DNA of 64,000 nt from DATLSM01 sp963722965 (GTDB lineage Bacteria > Actinomycetota > Thermoleophilia > Solirubrobacterales > 70-9). The notes under the pieces are model-generated. The model saw only the letters and a program-made list of their open reading frames with translations, made no database searches and had not been told where the DNA came from. The position numbers were made by a program, and so were the translations under genes. The stretch's first letter is position 1, and every line of letters starts with the position of its first letter. This document shows, one piece after another, positions 31,385-40,132 of this stretch. The DNA lies in NCBI GenBank assembly GCA_963722965.1, contig CAVROX010000005.1, positions 285,021 to 349,020 of the forward strand, written 5' to 3'.

Positions 31385-33328
31385 ATGCCTGAGCCGATCG
31401 AGCGCAGACGGCGCTATATGCCCGGGCTGGACGGGCTTCGCGCGTTGGCCGTGCTCGCCGTCATCGCCTTCCACCTCGGATTCAGCTGGGCCCCGGGCGG
31501 GCTGCTTGGCGTCGGCGTCTTCTTCACCCTCAGCGGCTACCTGATCACCGACCTGTTGCTCGCCCAGCGGGCGCGGCGGGGCGCGATCGCCCTCGGCCGC
31601 TTCTGGCTCGGCCGTGCCCGCCGCCTGCTGCCTGCCCTCTTCCTGATGCTCGCCGTGGTGCTGGCCTGGGTAACGGTGATCGGTCCCCACCAGCCACCGA
31701 GCTTCCGCGAAGCGGTAGCCGCCGCGCTGCTGTACGTCAGCAACTGGTGGCTGATCTTTCAGCACGTCTCCTACTTCGCCCGCTTCGGCCCGCCCTCGCC
31801 GCTCAACCACCTCTGGTCCCTCGCCGTGGAGGAGCAGTTCTACATCATCTGGCCCTTCCTGCTTTTACTCGGCATCCGATTCATCCGCGAGGCCCCCCTG
31901 CCCTCGGGGATCCGCCCCCGCCTCGCCGGCGCCACCTTGCTCCTCGCCGCCCTCTCCGCCGTCACGATGGCGCTCCTCTACCACCCGAGCCTCGACCCCT
32001 CGCGGGTCTACTACGGGACCGACACGCGCGCCTGCGAGCTGCTCGTCGGCGCCGCGCTGGCGATGGTCTGGCCCAGCCGCCGACTGACCGCCAACATCGT
32101 CGCCGGTGCCCGCCGGGTCCTCGACGGCCTCGGGGTCGTCGGTCTGCTTGCGATCTGCTACATGATCTGGCGCACGAACGAGTTCTCGCCGTTCCTCTAC
32201 CGTGGCGGCTTCGCCCTGCTCGCCGCGGCAACCGCCCTCGTCATCGCCGCCCTCGCCCATCCGGCCTGCCGGCTCGGCCCGATCCTCGGCTGGCGCCCGC
32301 TGCGCTGGATCGGGGTGCGCTCTTACGGCATCTACCTCTGGCACTATCCGATCATCGTCCTCACAACACCGGCGGGGGCGCGCGGCGTCAACCTTCTCCG
32401 CGACGCCCTTCAGGTGGGAGCGACGTTTCTGATCGCGGCGCTCTCTTGGCGCTACGTCGAGGAGCCGGTTCGCCACGGCGCGCTCGGGCGCCTTCTCGCT
32501 CAGCTCAGGGCGGGCGGCTGGCGGCGGGAGGAAATCCCGCGGCGGGGCTGGGCGGCCCTGACCGCGCTGGCGGCCGTCCTCGTCCTCGCCTGCTTGGGGC
32601 TGGCTGGAGTCGGTTCCAGCCCCGCCCCTGCGGCTTCGGGCCCCGTCGTCGCGCGGACGGTCCGCGCCTCGCTTCCCGGCCTGCGGCGGGGCAGAGCGGC
32701 GCTGCCCGGTCAGACCTCATGTCGCTCGGTCATTCACATTGGCGACTCAACCTCAGAGGGTCTGATCTCAGCCGAATACCTGCCCAACCCGAAGCAGCGG
32801 ATCAGCGCCCAGTACGCGCGGGTCGGCGCTACCACCCAGCACTTCGAGATTTCCGGTGCGCGGTCGATCGTCGAGACCTTCGAAGGCCAGCCCAACGGCT
32901 ACGAAGTTGCCCGGGCCTGGCGGGCGCGCGGCTACCGCGGGTGCTGGGTGCTGGCGCTTGGGACCAACGACGCAGCCGATGTGTACGTCGGTTCAAGCGT
33001 CGACCAGATGGCGCGAATCAGGCGGATGATGTCGGTGATCGGCAAGCAGCCGGTTCTGTGGGTCAACGTCAAGTCACTGGTCGAAAGTGGTCCCTACTCC
33101 GAGCACAACATGCAGCTCTGGGACGACGCCCTGCTTGAGGCCTGCCGCACCTACCCAAACATGCGCGTTTATGACTGGGCAGCGGCAGTGAAAGACAAAT
33201 GGTTCATCGAAGACGGCATCCACTTCACCTCGCCCGGTTATGTGGCGAGGAGCCGCCTCATCGCGCAGGCTCTGGCCAAGGCGTTCCCTGCAAGGGGTGG
33301 TGAGAGTGACAGTTGTCTTGTCCGCTGA
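31385..33328 (+). CDS. OafA/YrhL-type acyltransferase with C-terminal SGNH domain
   Basis: A 647-residue protein. The N-terminal part (about 1-385) is an acyltransferase-3 membrane domain with roughly ten segments. It has the conserved RYMPGLDGLRALAVLAVIAF, FFTLSGYLIT and NHLWSLAVEEQFYIIWP motifs; the His in the first region is catalytic in this family. The C-terminal periplasmic domain (about 445-647) is SGNH-like, with HIGDSTSEG, LGTND and EDGIHFTSPGY. Such fusions O-acetylate cell-surface polysaccharides or peptidoglycan. The specific glycan target is unknown. Confidence 0.92.
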   Translation: MPEPIERRRRYMPGLDGLRALAVLAVIAFHLGFSWAPGGLLGVGVFFTLSGYLITDLLLAQRARRGAIALGRFWLGRARRLLPALFLMLAVVLAWVTVIGPHQPPSFREAVAAALLYVSNWWLIFQHVSYFARFGPPSPLNHLWSLAVEEQFYIIWPFLLLLGIRFIREAPLPSGIRPRLAGATLLLAALSAVTMALLYHPSLDPSRVYYGTDTRACELLVGAALAMVWPSRRLTANIVAGARRVLDGLGVVGLLAICYMIWRTNEFSPFLYRGGFALLAAATALVIAALAHPACRLGPILGWRPLRWIGVRSYGIYLWHYPIIVLTTPAGARGVNLLRDALQVGATFLIAALSWRYVEEPVRHGALGRLLAQLRAGGWRREEIPRRGWAALTALAAVLVLACLGLAGVGSSPAPAASGPVVARTVRASLPGLRRGRAALPGQTSCRSVIHIGDSTSEGLISAEYLPNPKQRISAQYARVGATTQHFEISGARSIVETFEGQPNGYEVARAWRARGYRGCWVLALGTNDAADVYVGSSVDQMARIRRMMSVIGKQPVLWVNVKSLVESGPYSEHNMQLWDDALLEACRTYPNMRVYDWAAAVKDKWFIEDGIHFTSPGYVARSRLIAQALAKAFPARGGESDSCLVR

Positions 33329-33413
33329 GAAGCGAAGGGTCCCAGCGCTGGGGATATTGCAGGGATCGGCTCGGCCGCGCCGTAGAATCGGTGTGCCTCT
33401 GCCTGAGGCTCCG

Positions 33414-34315
33414 ATGAGCTTCCCTGCCCCCATAACCCCCGCGGCGACACCCAGACCGCGCCAGATCGCGGCGGCTGCGTGCGCGGTTCTCGCCTTCGCG
33501 TCTCTTGCCCTCCTCGCGCCCGCCGCCGAGGCACAGCGCGGGAGGGCGCCCACCGCTCGGGCATCGGTTATCGGCGGGCAGGCCGCCGAACCGGGGACCT
33601 TCCCCTGGATGGCGTTCATCATCGATTTCAAGGGAAACGAAGAAGAGGGCCTTTGCAGCGGGACGGTTCTGGCGCCCAATCTCGTCCTCACTGCCGCCCA
33701 CTGTGCGGTGGACCTTGAAACGGGCGTTGCCAACGAAGCTCCGGCTACCGCGTGGTGACGGGTAACGTCGACTGGGCTTCCCCCGAACGCCAGGTCTCGG
33801 CCGTCTCGCAGGTGGTGGTGTTTCCTCACTACAAGGCCAGCGCGACGTCACCAATCGTCTTCGGCGATGCCGCCCTGCTCGTTCTATCAACGCCGACGAC
33901 TGCCCCGGCGATCAGGCTGGCGACCCCCGCGCAGGCCAAGCGCGTGCACACCGGCACCCTCGCAACGGTCGCCGGCTGGGGGCAGACCTATTACGACCAG
34001 GCGGAACCGACCGAATGGCTGATGTGGGCAAAGACGGTGGTCGAGGGCAAGCGCTGCGAAGGTCTGGCGGGACGGCTCTGCGCGATCGACTTCCCCAGGT
34101 TTAAGTCCGGTGTCTGCCACGGCGACAGCGGCGGGCCGCTGCTGGAGACACTGCCGCATGACCTGGGAACGATCGAGATCGGCATCACGCAGGCCGGCTT
34201 CGGCGAATGCTCGACCAAGCGCCCGGGCATCTTCACCCGCGCCAACCTGATCGCTCCCTGGGCGAATCGTTGGATCACAACGCTCAGTCACTCGCCCGAT
34301 CCCTCGCCAGCCTAG
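33414..34315 (+). CDS. Secreted trypsin-like serine protease (S1), one frameshift
   Basis: Two frames make one protease of about 300 residues. The first part has a signal peptide (QIAAAACAVLAFASLALLAP, ending near AEAQ), the activation-type N-terminus VIGGQAAEPGTFPWM and the catalytic His in LTAAHC. After a break at about 33738, the second frame carries GDAALLVL (Asp), VAGWGQTYYDQ, and GVCHGDSGGPLL with the catalytic Ser. One missing base before TCCGGCTACCGC restores YRVVTGNVDW. An in-frame GTG at 33391 is an alternative start. Its GDSGGP motif differs from the first protease, so the two are not recent duplicates. Confidence 0.85.
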
Positions 34316-34328
34316 ACACGGGATTAAG

Positions 34329-34401
34329 AGCCGACGCCCGGACTCGAACCGGGGACCCCTTCATTACGAGTGAAGTGCTCTACCAGCTGAGCTACGTCGG
34401 C
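34329..34401 (-). tRNA. tRNA-Thr (anticodon CGT)
   Basis: The minus strand folds as a complete tRNA of 73 nt including the discriminator U. The acceptor stem is GCCGACG/CGTCGGC, the D arm GCTC/GAGC, the anticodon arm CTTCA-CTCGTAA-TGAAG with anticodon CGT, and the T arm CCCGG-TTCGAGT-CCGGG. It reads ACG codons for threonine. CCA is not encoded. Confidence 0.96.
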
Positions 34402-34473
34402 ACTGGGCGCATTCTAGAGGCCTATAGCGGAGCAGCCGGCTCCCCAGATTGGATAGCTGACCCTCAGAAACAC

Positions 34474-34498
34474 AAAGACCCGCACTGGGCGGGCCTTT
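34474..34498 (-). terminator. Hairpin terminator downstream of the winged-helix gene
   Basis: CCCGC and GCGGG pair around a five-base loop, extended by AAAG/CTTT. It lies 20 bp past the stop of the winged-helix gene and before tRNA-Thr on the same strand. The U-tract is short. Confidence 0.6.
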
Positions 34499-34518
34499 GG
34501 GTCAGGATCGGGTTTGGG

Positions 34519-34914
34519 TTATGCCCCAGGGTAATAGGCGCGGCCCTGTTTGCGGACACGGCCCTCTTTCTGAAGGTCGCCCAAGACTCGGTAGAGGTAG
34601 TTGGGTTTTATTTTCAATTTTTTGGCGATTTCACTCGCCGAGATCCCCGGCTGTTGCTCGACCAGTTTCACAGCATGATCGGCTCGGGTGCCGCCTTTGC
34701 GGCCGCGTTTGCGCCCACGGCGTTTACCCGTGCTCGCAGCAGCCCTAGGAGTCGCTGAGCGCCTTCCTGGTGGGCGCCCGCGGCGTTTCCTGCTTTTTTT
34801 GGGTGCGGTCCCGCCGAGGAGGCTCGCTAGGGCCCTCTCAAGCCGCGCTTTCTCCTGATCAAGCTCGCGGATCGCCTCGGCGATTTTTGCTCGCGCTTCG
34901 TTCAACACATCCAT
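34519..34914 (-). CDS. Small coiled-coil / AT-hook / winged-helix DNA-binding protein
   Basis: A 131-residue protein in three parts. Residues 1-30 form a charged helix likely to be a coiled coil (EARAKIAEAIRELDQEKARL). Residues 38-75 are a strongly basic linker with AT-hook-like RGRPPGRRS and GKRRGRKRGRK. Residues 76-131 form a winged helix (GISASEIAKKLKIKPNYLYR, LQKEGRVRKQGRAYY). Coiled coil plus basic tail plus HTH suggests a nucleoid-associated or bridging protein, which is inference. The start has a good ribosome-binding site (AAGGAG). The family has no name known to me. A terminator follows it and no coding partner is close. Confidence 0.75.
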   Translation of the reverse strand: MDVLNEARAKIAEAIRELDQEKARLERALASLLGGTAPKKSRKRRGRPPGRRSATPRAAASTGKRRGRKRGRKGGTRADHAVKLVEQQPGISASEIAKKLKIKPNYLYRVLGDLQKEGRVRKQGRAYYPGA

Positions 34915-35321
34915 GACTGGCTCCTTGTGGTTTAGAGGGGGGGTGGTGAGTTGTATACCAGGTGCCTAAGACCTCTAGTGGGGATGAATCGCTACTGGCG
35001 GTGAACCAAGTCCTACACGGACCATCGGTCGATGAACTGATATCGGAGCAGAATGATTGTCCGGCGGCGATCGAGCCTGGTACTGAATCACTTGGCCGGT
35101 CAAACGAGACGGGGGAAAAGCATCCCCATGAGAGCGAGGATACTGTACCTGAAACGACGTTGCCCGCCATCTTAGGGCGAGCATTCGCTGATCTGAGGGA
35201 CTCCTTCCTCGTCATCCCCCGAGCCGGGCACTTCTCACGCGCGCGGATACGAGGAGGATGAGTGAGAACTGGGGATGACGGTCACCGGTTCGGACATTCA
35301 CAGGCCCCGATCAACGCCCTC
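34915..35321. other. Coding-poor intergenic stretch
   Basis: No recognisable gene is seen. The composition is visibly less GC-rich than the flanks. A plus-strand frame from a GTG at 34962 to 35261 encodes 99 acidic residues (LHGPSVDELISEQND) but has no ribosome-binding site or family match. The upstream region of the winged-helix gene must hold that gene's promoter. Confidence 0.4.
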
Positions 35322-35612
35322 TCACCTTCGGTCGGATTCGAAGTATCCGCCCGCGTATTTGCCTTCCCCAGTAGCAGGTCTGCCCTTGTCGGTACCCGGG
35401 CATCGGTAATCTCCATCACCCGTAGATATGCAGTGGACACGAACGCCAGGCACGGCGTTTAAGCGGCTTTCGAGGGCTTGGCTACCGCCGCTGCTACCGC
35501 AGCCAGCGAATGTGACAACGACTGCGATTATTGCCAGGAGCGCCTGCGGGGATCTGATCGAGTCGGCATTGACCGGACGCTGATGACTGGAGGCACCCTC
35601 TTCACGATTCAA
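35322..35612 (-). CDS. Possible small lipoprotein
   Basis: A 96-residue reading frame from a TTG. It contains a hydrophobic stretch with a lipobox, LLAIIAVVVTFAGCG, and a short mature part with GVRVHCISTGDGDYRCPG, where two Cys may pair. The pattern of signal, lipid Cys and a small Cys-containing domain is convincing, but no ATG or GTG precedes it in frame. The start is therefore uncertain and the gene may be damaged upstream. No family is recognised, and the surrounding 1 kb is coding-poor. Confidence 0.45.
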   Translation of the reverse strand: MNREEGASSHQRPVNADSIRSPQALLAIIAVVVTFAGCGSSGGSQALESRLNAVPGVRVHCISTGDGDYRCPGTDKGRPATGEGKYAGGYFESDRR

Positions 35613-36022
35613 CGAGAGAGCATTCGCCCAGCGGAGGCCATACACGACGCGGCGGGAGCGTAGCTTCCGCCGAAAATACAAAGCTCTGTTGCTGGTCGTT
35701 TCAGCTTGACGTACTCGACGCAGGAAAGGCCGAGGCCAGCACAGGGGACGGCGCACCCCGGCATTTGGAGGCGATAAAACTGCGGTGTTCGAGATAGCGC
35801 GGAAATGGCAGTGATCACGGCGAGTCTGAACGGTCTCTGCTTCCATCTTGGGCGCCCGATCGCAGGGAGGTGGTCAAGTTCCGGTTCCGCTTCACGAACA
35901 CAACATCCGCCTGGGATTGGTTAGAAATAGGGTGTGACCGTTCGACTGAAGGATGGTCTCTGAGGCACCCCTGCGAAGGATGGTCGCGCTTGCCGCGCAG
36001 GGCGGCCGTCCCAGAAGATGTC
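35613..36022. other. Coding-poor intergenic stretch
   Basis: No supported gene. The 11-base string GAAGGATGGTC occurs twice about 26 bp apart near 35950-35985. The only other point of note is that composition stays below the window average in GC. The stretch ends at the stop of the uracil-DNA glycosylase gene. Confidence 0.4.
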
Positions 36023-36718
36023 CTAAGCTCTCGCCAGCTCCCCCGCTCTGGCGAGAACCGCGTCCAGCATCGGTCTAGTCAACTTGCCGGTGAACGTGTT
36101 TTGTTGGCTCGGGTGGTAGCACCCCAAAAGAGCCCAGGCCCCGAGCTTCGTCTCGACACCGTGCCCGAACCCGGGCCTCGGACGGGGCGTCTCTGCCCCC
36201 AGCGCTCGCGCGGCCCGTAGCGCTCCGTCCCAGGCGAACGCGCCGAGCGCGACGAGAACCCGGCAACGATTGAGCAATGTCAGCTCGCGCTCCAGGTAGG
36301 GGAGGCACTGGTCGCGCTCGGCCGGGGTTGGCCTGTTTGCGGGCGGGGCGCAGCGCACCACCGCGGTCACGTAGGCGTCGCGCAGGGCGAGCCTGTCCTT
36401 GCGCCGTTCCGAGCGGGGCCGGTTGGAGTACCCGGCCCGGTGCAAAGCCGCGTACAGCCACTCGCCGGAGCGGTCGCCGGTGAACATGCGGCCCGTGCGG
36501 TTTGCGCCGTGGGCGGCCGGGGCCAGCCCAACGATCACAACCCGCGCGGCGGGATCGCCAAAGCCCTCCAGCGGCCGCGCCCAGTAATCCTCGCCGCGAA
36601 AGCGAGGGGGCGCCTCGGCGGCGCAGGCCTCGCGCCATTTGACCAGCCGCGGGCAGCGACGGCACGCGTGGATCTCGCCGGCAAGCTCGGCGAGCGCAGC
36701 GGCGCGGTCGGAGCTCAT
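36023..36718 (-). CDS. Uracil-DNA glycosylase, family 5-like (UdgB)
   Basis: A 231-residue glycosylase that removes uracil or related deaminated bases from DNA. Cysteines in ACRRCPRL at the N-terminus and later (VVRCAPP, LNRCRVL) fit a 4Fe-4S cluster. The catalytic motif GLAPAAHGANRTGRMFTGD and the second motif HPSQQNTFTGKLT are typical of the family 5 (UDGb) branch. GAFAWDG lies between them. The ATG at 36718 is preferred over an open extension of 64 residues upstream that overlaps the divergent lipoprotein gene. The two genes diverge across 18 bp. Confidence 0.9.
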   Translation of the reverse strand: MSSDRAAALAELAGEIHACRRCPRLVKWREACAAEAPPRFRGEDYWARPLEGFGDPAARVVIVGLAPAAHGANRTGRMFTGDRSGEWLYAALHRAGYSNRPRSERRKDRLALRDAYVTAVVRCAPPANRPTPAERDQCLPYLERELTLLNRCRVLVALGAFAWDGALRAARALGAETPRPRPGFGHGVETKLGAWALLGCYHPSQQNTFTGKLTRPMLDAVLARAGELARA

Positions 36719-36736
36719 AGGCTCCCTCGTCTCTCC

Positions 36737-37324
36737 ATGGCAGCGAACCGAATCACGTTCTACCTCCTGGCGGCGGTCAGCCTGGCGATCGTCGGATGCG
36801 GCGGCAGTGGCGCAGCCGCCCCCACCCGTCAGGGTGAACGGGAAGCCGAGGTCGCCCTCCTCGATACGGCGATCGGGCGCGAAATGGCGATGGTCGACGC
36901 CTACGAGCACGGCCTCTCGCTGCCGGCCCGCTCTGCCAGATCAGGGAGCAAGCGGGTGGCAGCACTCCTGCGGCTGCTGCGTGCCCAAGACCAAGAACAC
37001 GTGGATGGGCTGCTGAAGGCGGTTCGCGGGCTCGGCGGCAAGGTTGACCCGGTGAAGGTAGCCGGCGAAAGGGAGGCCCTTGACTACCGGGCTATCAGGA
37101 GCCGCAATGAGTTCCTTGCCTTTGCCGATGAACTGGAAAGCAAGGGAGTGGTGGGCGACCTCGACGAGGTCGCCAAGCTCTCGACCCCCTGGCCGCGCTC
37201 GATGATCGCCTCGATCGCGACCAATCAGGCACAGCACCTGGTGCTGTTGAGACAGGCCCTCGGTGCCGGCCCGCTCCGCTCGATCCCCACCGCCTTCGAG
37301 ACGGGCACGACGCCCGCCCGGTAG
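36737..37324 (+). CDS. Ferritin-like domain lipoprotein
   Basis: A 195-residue lipoprotein. Residues 1-21 are a signal with lipobox AIVGC. The mature part is predicted four-helix and shows Glu/His positions of a ferritin-like fold: TAIGREMAMVDAYEHGL, then AQDQEHVDGLLKAV, and later TNQAQHLVLLRQAL. This matches the small actinobacterial ferritin-like (DUF4439-type) lipoproteins, whose metal binding and function are not settled. It ends 14 bp before the MMPL gene and could share its transcript. Confidence 0.75.
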   Translation: MAANRITFYLLAAVSLAIVGCGGSGAAAPTRQGEREAEVALLDTAIGREMAMVDAYEHGLSLPARSARSGSKRVAALLRLLRAQDQEHVDGLLKAVRGLGGKVDPVKVAGEREALDYRAIRSRNEFLAFADELESKGVVGDLDEVAKLSTPWPRSMIASIATNQAQHLVLLRQALGAGPLRSIPTAFETGTTPAR

Positions 37325-37338
37325 GCGATGATGCGGGC

Positions 37339-39566
37339 ATGACAGGGCCGCTTTATGCGATCGGCCGCTTCTGCTCGCGCCAGCACTGGCTCGTGATCGG
37401 CCTCTGGGTGGCGGCGGCGCTGGCCCTGGTCTTGGTCAGCCAGGCCGCCGGCAGCAAGACGAGCGAAAACCTGACGCTGCCCGGCACCGGGTCGACCAAG
37501 GCGACCGAACTGCTGGAGCAGAACCTGCCCGAACAGGCCTACGGCAGCAACCCGATGGTGCTCGTGGCGCCGCGAGGCAGGCTGACCGAAGCCCGCTACA
37601 GCGCCGCGATCGCCGAAACCGCCAAACGGCTGAACCGGCTCGGCTACGTCAACTCGGCCATCGACCCGCTCAGCCCGCAGGCCCATGGCCTGCTGAGCAA
37701 GGACGGCACCGTCGCCTACATCCCGGTCGTCCTTAGCCTCGGTCCGGGCGAAATCGACCAAAGCCAGGCCCAGGCGGTGCTCAACGCCTCCGGCCCAGCT
37801 CGGGCGGCGGGCATCCAGGCCTCCGTCGGCGGCTACGTCGGCCAACAGCTGTCAAAACCGGCGACCGAGTCAAGCGAGGTCGATCGGCATAGCGGCGGCG
37901 ATCGTCATCCTGGCCTTCGCCTTCGGCACCGCGACGGCGATGATGCTCCCGATCTTCTCTGCGGTGCTCGGCCTCGCCTGCGCGCTCTCGATCATCCGCC
38001 TGCTGGAGCACGTGGTCGAAGTGCCGGGCGTCTCGCTGACGCTGGCCACGATGATCGGCCTCGGAGTGGGGATCGACTACGCGCTGTTCATCGTCACCCG
38101 GCACAAACTCCAACTTCGGGACGGGATGGAGATGCAGGAGTCGATCGCTCGCGCCGCCGCGACCGCGGGCGGCGCCGTCCTCTTCGCCGGGCACCACCGT
38201 CGTGATCGCGCTCTGCTCGCTGGCATTCGCCGGCATCCCGCTGGTCAGCACCCTCGGCTTTACCGCGGCGATCGCCGTCGTCGTCGCGGTCCTGGCGGCG
38301 ATCACGCTGCTGCCCGCGCATGCTCGGCGCCCTCGGCCCGCGCATCAACTCGCTGCGGGTGCACGCTCGGCAAGACCCATCCAGACGACAAGAAGCCCCA
38401 CGGCTGGCTGCGCTGGGCAGAGGGCGTGGCCGCCCGGCCCTGGCGCTCGACGATCGCCGCGCTCGTCGTCCTCTGGTCCTCGCGGCGCCGGTGACCCAGC
38501 TCGAACTGGGCCAGAACGACATCGGCGCGCTGCCCAAGTCGACGACCTCTCGCCAGGCCTTCGACGGGCTCGACAAGGGCTTCGGCCCCGGCTACAGCGG
38601 CCCGCTGCTGATCGCATCCGAATTCAGGACGGCCGAAGAGGCCCGCCGGGCGCTGCCCGCCCTCGAGAAGAAGATCTGCGCGCGACCCATGACGTGGCCG
38701 CCGTCGGCTCGCCGACCTTCGACAAGACGGGCAGGGTGGCCGTTTTCACGCGTCATCTCGAACTCGGCGCCGTGGGCCAACGCAACGGTCGAACTGGTCG
38801 AAGACCTGCGGGACACGGTGATCCCGAAGGCGACGGCGGGGACGCGGTGGGACGGCCTACGTCGGCGGCCAGACCGCCGGCTACATCGATCTCGCCGCCC
38901 AGATCGCCGACAAGCTGCCGCTGATGATCGCGATCGTCGTCGGGCTCAGCTTCCTCGTCCTGCTGCTCGCCTTCCGCTCGCTGCTGGTGCCGGTCAAGGC
39001 GGCGGCGATGAACCTGCTCTCGGTGGCCGCGGCCTACGGCGTCGTCACCGCGGTCTTCCAGCTCGGCTGGGGGGTCTCGCTGATCGGCCTCGACCAGGCG
39101 ATCCCGATCGTCAGCTTCGTGCCCCTGTTGATGTTCGCGATCCTCTTCGGGCTCTCGATGGACTACGAGGTCTTCCTGCTGACCCAGATGAGCGAACACT
39201 TCAAGCAGACCGGTGAGGAGAAGCGGGCGGTGACCGAAGGGCTCGCCAACACCGGTCGGGTCATCACCTCGGCAGCATCGATCATGGTCTGCGTCTTCGC
39301 CAGCTTCGTCCTCAACGGCGACCCGGTGGTGAAGGAGTTCGGAGTCGGGCTGGCGGTTGCGATCGCGATCGACTCGACCGTGGTGCGCTGCCTGCTGGTC
39401 CCGGCGGTAATGGTTCTGCTCGGCAAGCGCGCCTGGTGGCTGCCGCGCTGGATGGACGCGCATGATCCCCCACATCAGCATCGAGGGCGAGGACTACTTC
39501 GCCGCTCGCGACGCCAAGCCCGCCGCCGCATTAAGGGCGGCCCGAGAGCCGATCGGGAGCGCCTAA
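37339..39566 (+). pseudogene. MMPL-family transporter broken by multiple frameshifts
   Basis: The translated pieces reconstruct one RND/MMPL membrane protein of about 740 residues. It has an N-terminal segment (FCSRQHWLVIGLWVAAALAL), a periplasmic domain (ASVGGYVGQQL), a first membrane block (GLGVGIDYALFIVTRH), a second periplasmic domain (LEKKI, SPTFDKTGRVAVF) and a second membrane block (ILFGLSMDYEVFLLTQMSEH). Frame changes fall near 37885, 38185, 38315, 38355, 38470, 38675, 38755, 38850 and 39460. Seven fit an extra base and two fit a missing base. The amino-acid sequence between breaks is intact. The tail ends MIPHISIEGEDYFAARDAKP with TAA at 39564-39566. MMPL proteins export lipids or hydrophobic compounds. 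Confidence 0.85.
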
Positions 39567-39571
39567 GGGGG

Positions 39572-40132
39572 ATGTTCCCGCTCAACCTCCCCAACGCCCT
39601 GACCCTGCTGCGGATCCTTGCCGTTCCGGTGGTGGTCGTGGCCCTCTTGGGCGAGACGCCAAACGGAGATGCGCTCGCCGCGGCGGTCTTCGCCCTCGCC
39701 GCGCTTACCGATGGCCTTGACGGTTACTTCGCCCGCTCCAGGGATGCCGTCACCACCTTCGGCAAGCTGATGGATCCGCTCGCCGACAAGCTGCTGATCG
39801 TCGCCGCGCTGATCTCCCTCGTCTCCTTGCACCGGCTCGACGCCTGGGTGGCGATGGTGATCATCGCCCGTGAGATTGCGGTCACCGGGCTGCGCGCCAT
39901 CGCCGCGGAGCGCGGCATCGTGATCGCCGCCAGCTGGCTCGGCAAGGTGAAGACGGTGCTGCAGATCGCCGCGGTCTTCGCCCTGATCGCCGAGAACCCG
40001 GCGCCGCTTTGGGTCAACCTCCTCCTCTATGCGGCCGTCGCCGCCACCCTGATCAGCGGCGCGGATTACTTCTTCGGTCTCCGCCGCCGCCTCGCCGAAC
40101 CCCGTCCACCCCGCCCGACCCGCTCGGCCTAG
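39572..40132 (+). CDS. pgsA: CDP-diacylglycerol-glycerol-3-phosphate 3-phosphatidyltransferase
   Basis: A 186-residue membrane enzyme that makes phosphatidylglycerol phosphate from CDP-DAG and glycerol-3-phosphate. The CDP-alcohol phosphotransferase motif is complete: DGLDGYFARSRDAVTTFGKL followed by MDPLAD, i.e. DxxDGxxAR(x8)GxxxDxxxD. The N-terminus NLPNALTLLRI is also characteristic of PgsA. Four to five hydrophobic segments follow. It starts 5 bp after the MMPL stop behind GGGGG, and its stop overlaps the convergent folE2 gene by four bases. Confidence 0.94.
   Translation: MFPLNLPNALTLLRILAVPVVVVALLGETPNGDALAAAVFALAALTDGLDGYFARSRDAVTTFGKLMDPLADKLLIVAALISLVSLHRLDAWVAMVIIAREIAVTGLRAIAAERGIVIAASWLGKVKTVLQIAAVFALIAENPAPLWVNLLLYAAVAATLISGADYFFGLRRRLAEPRPPRPTRSA

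Noticed and set aside
29289..34315. The two secreted serine proteases as a recent duplication
   Set aside because: Their catalytic Ser contexts differ (GGASGGG against GDSGGP) and other regions do not align by eye.
35262..35462. Plus-strand 66-codon frame
   Set aside because: It is antisense to the lipobox frame and has no ribosome-binding site or domain.
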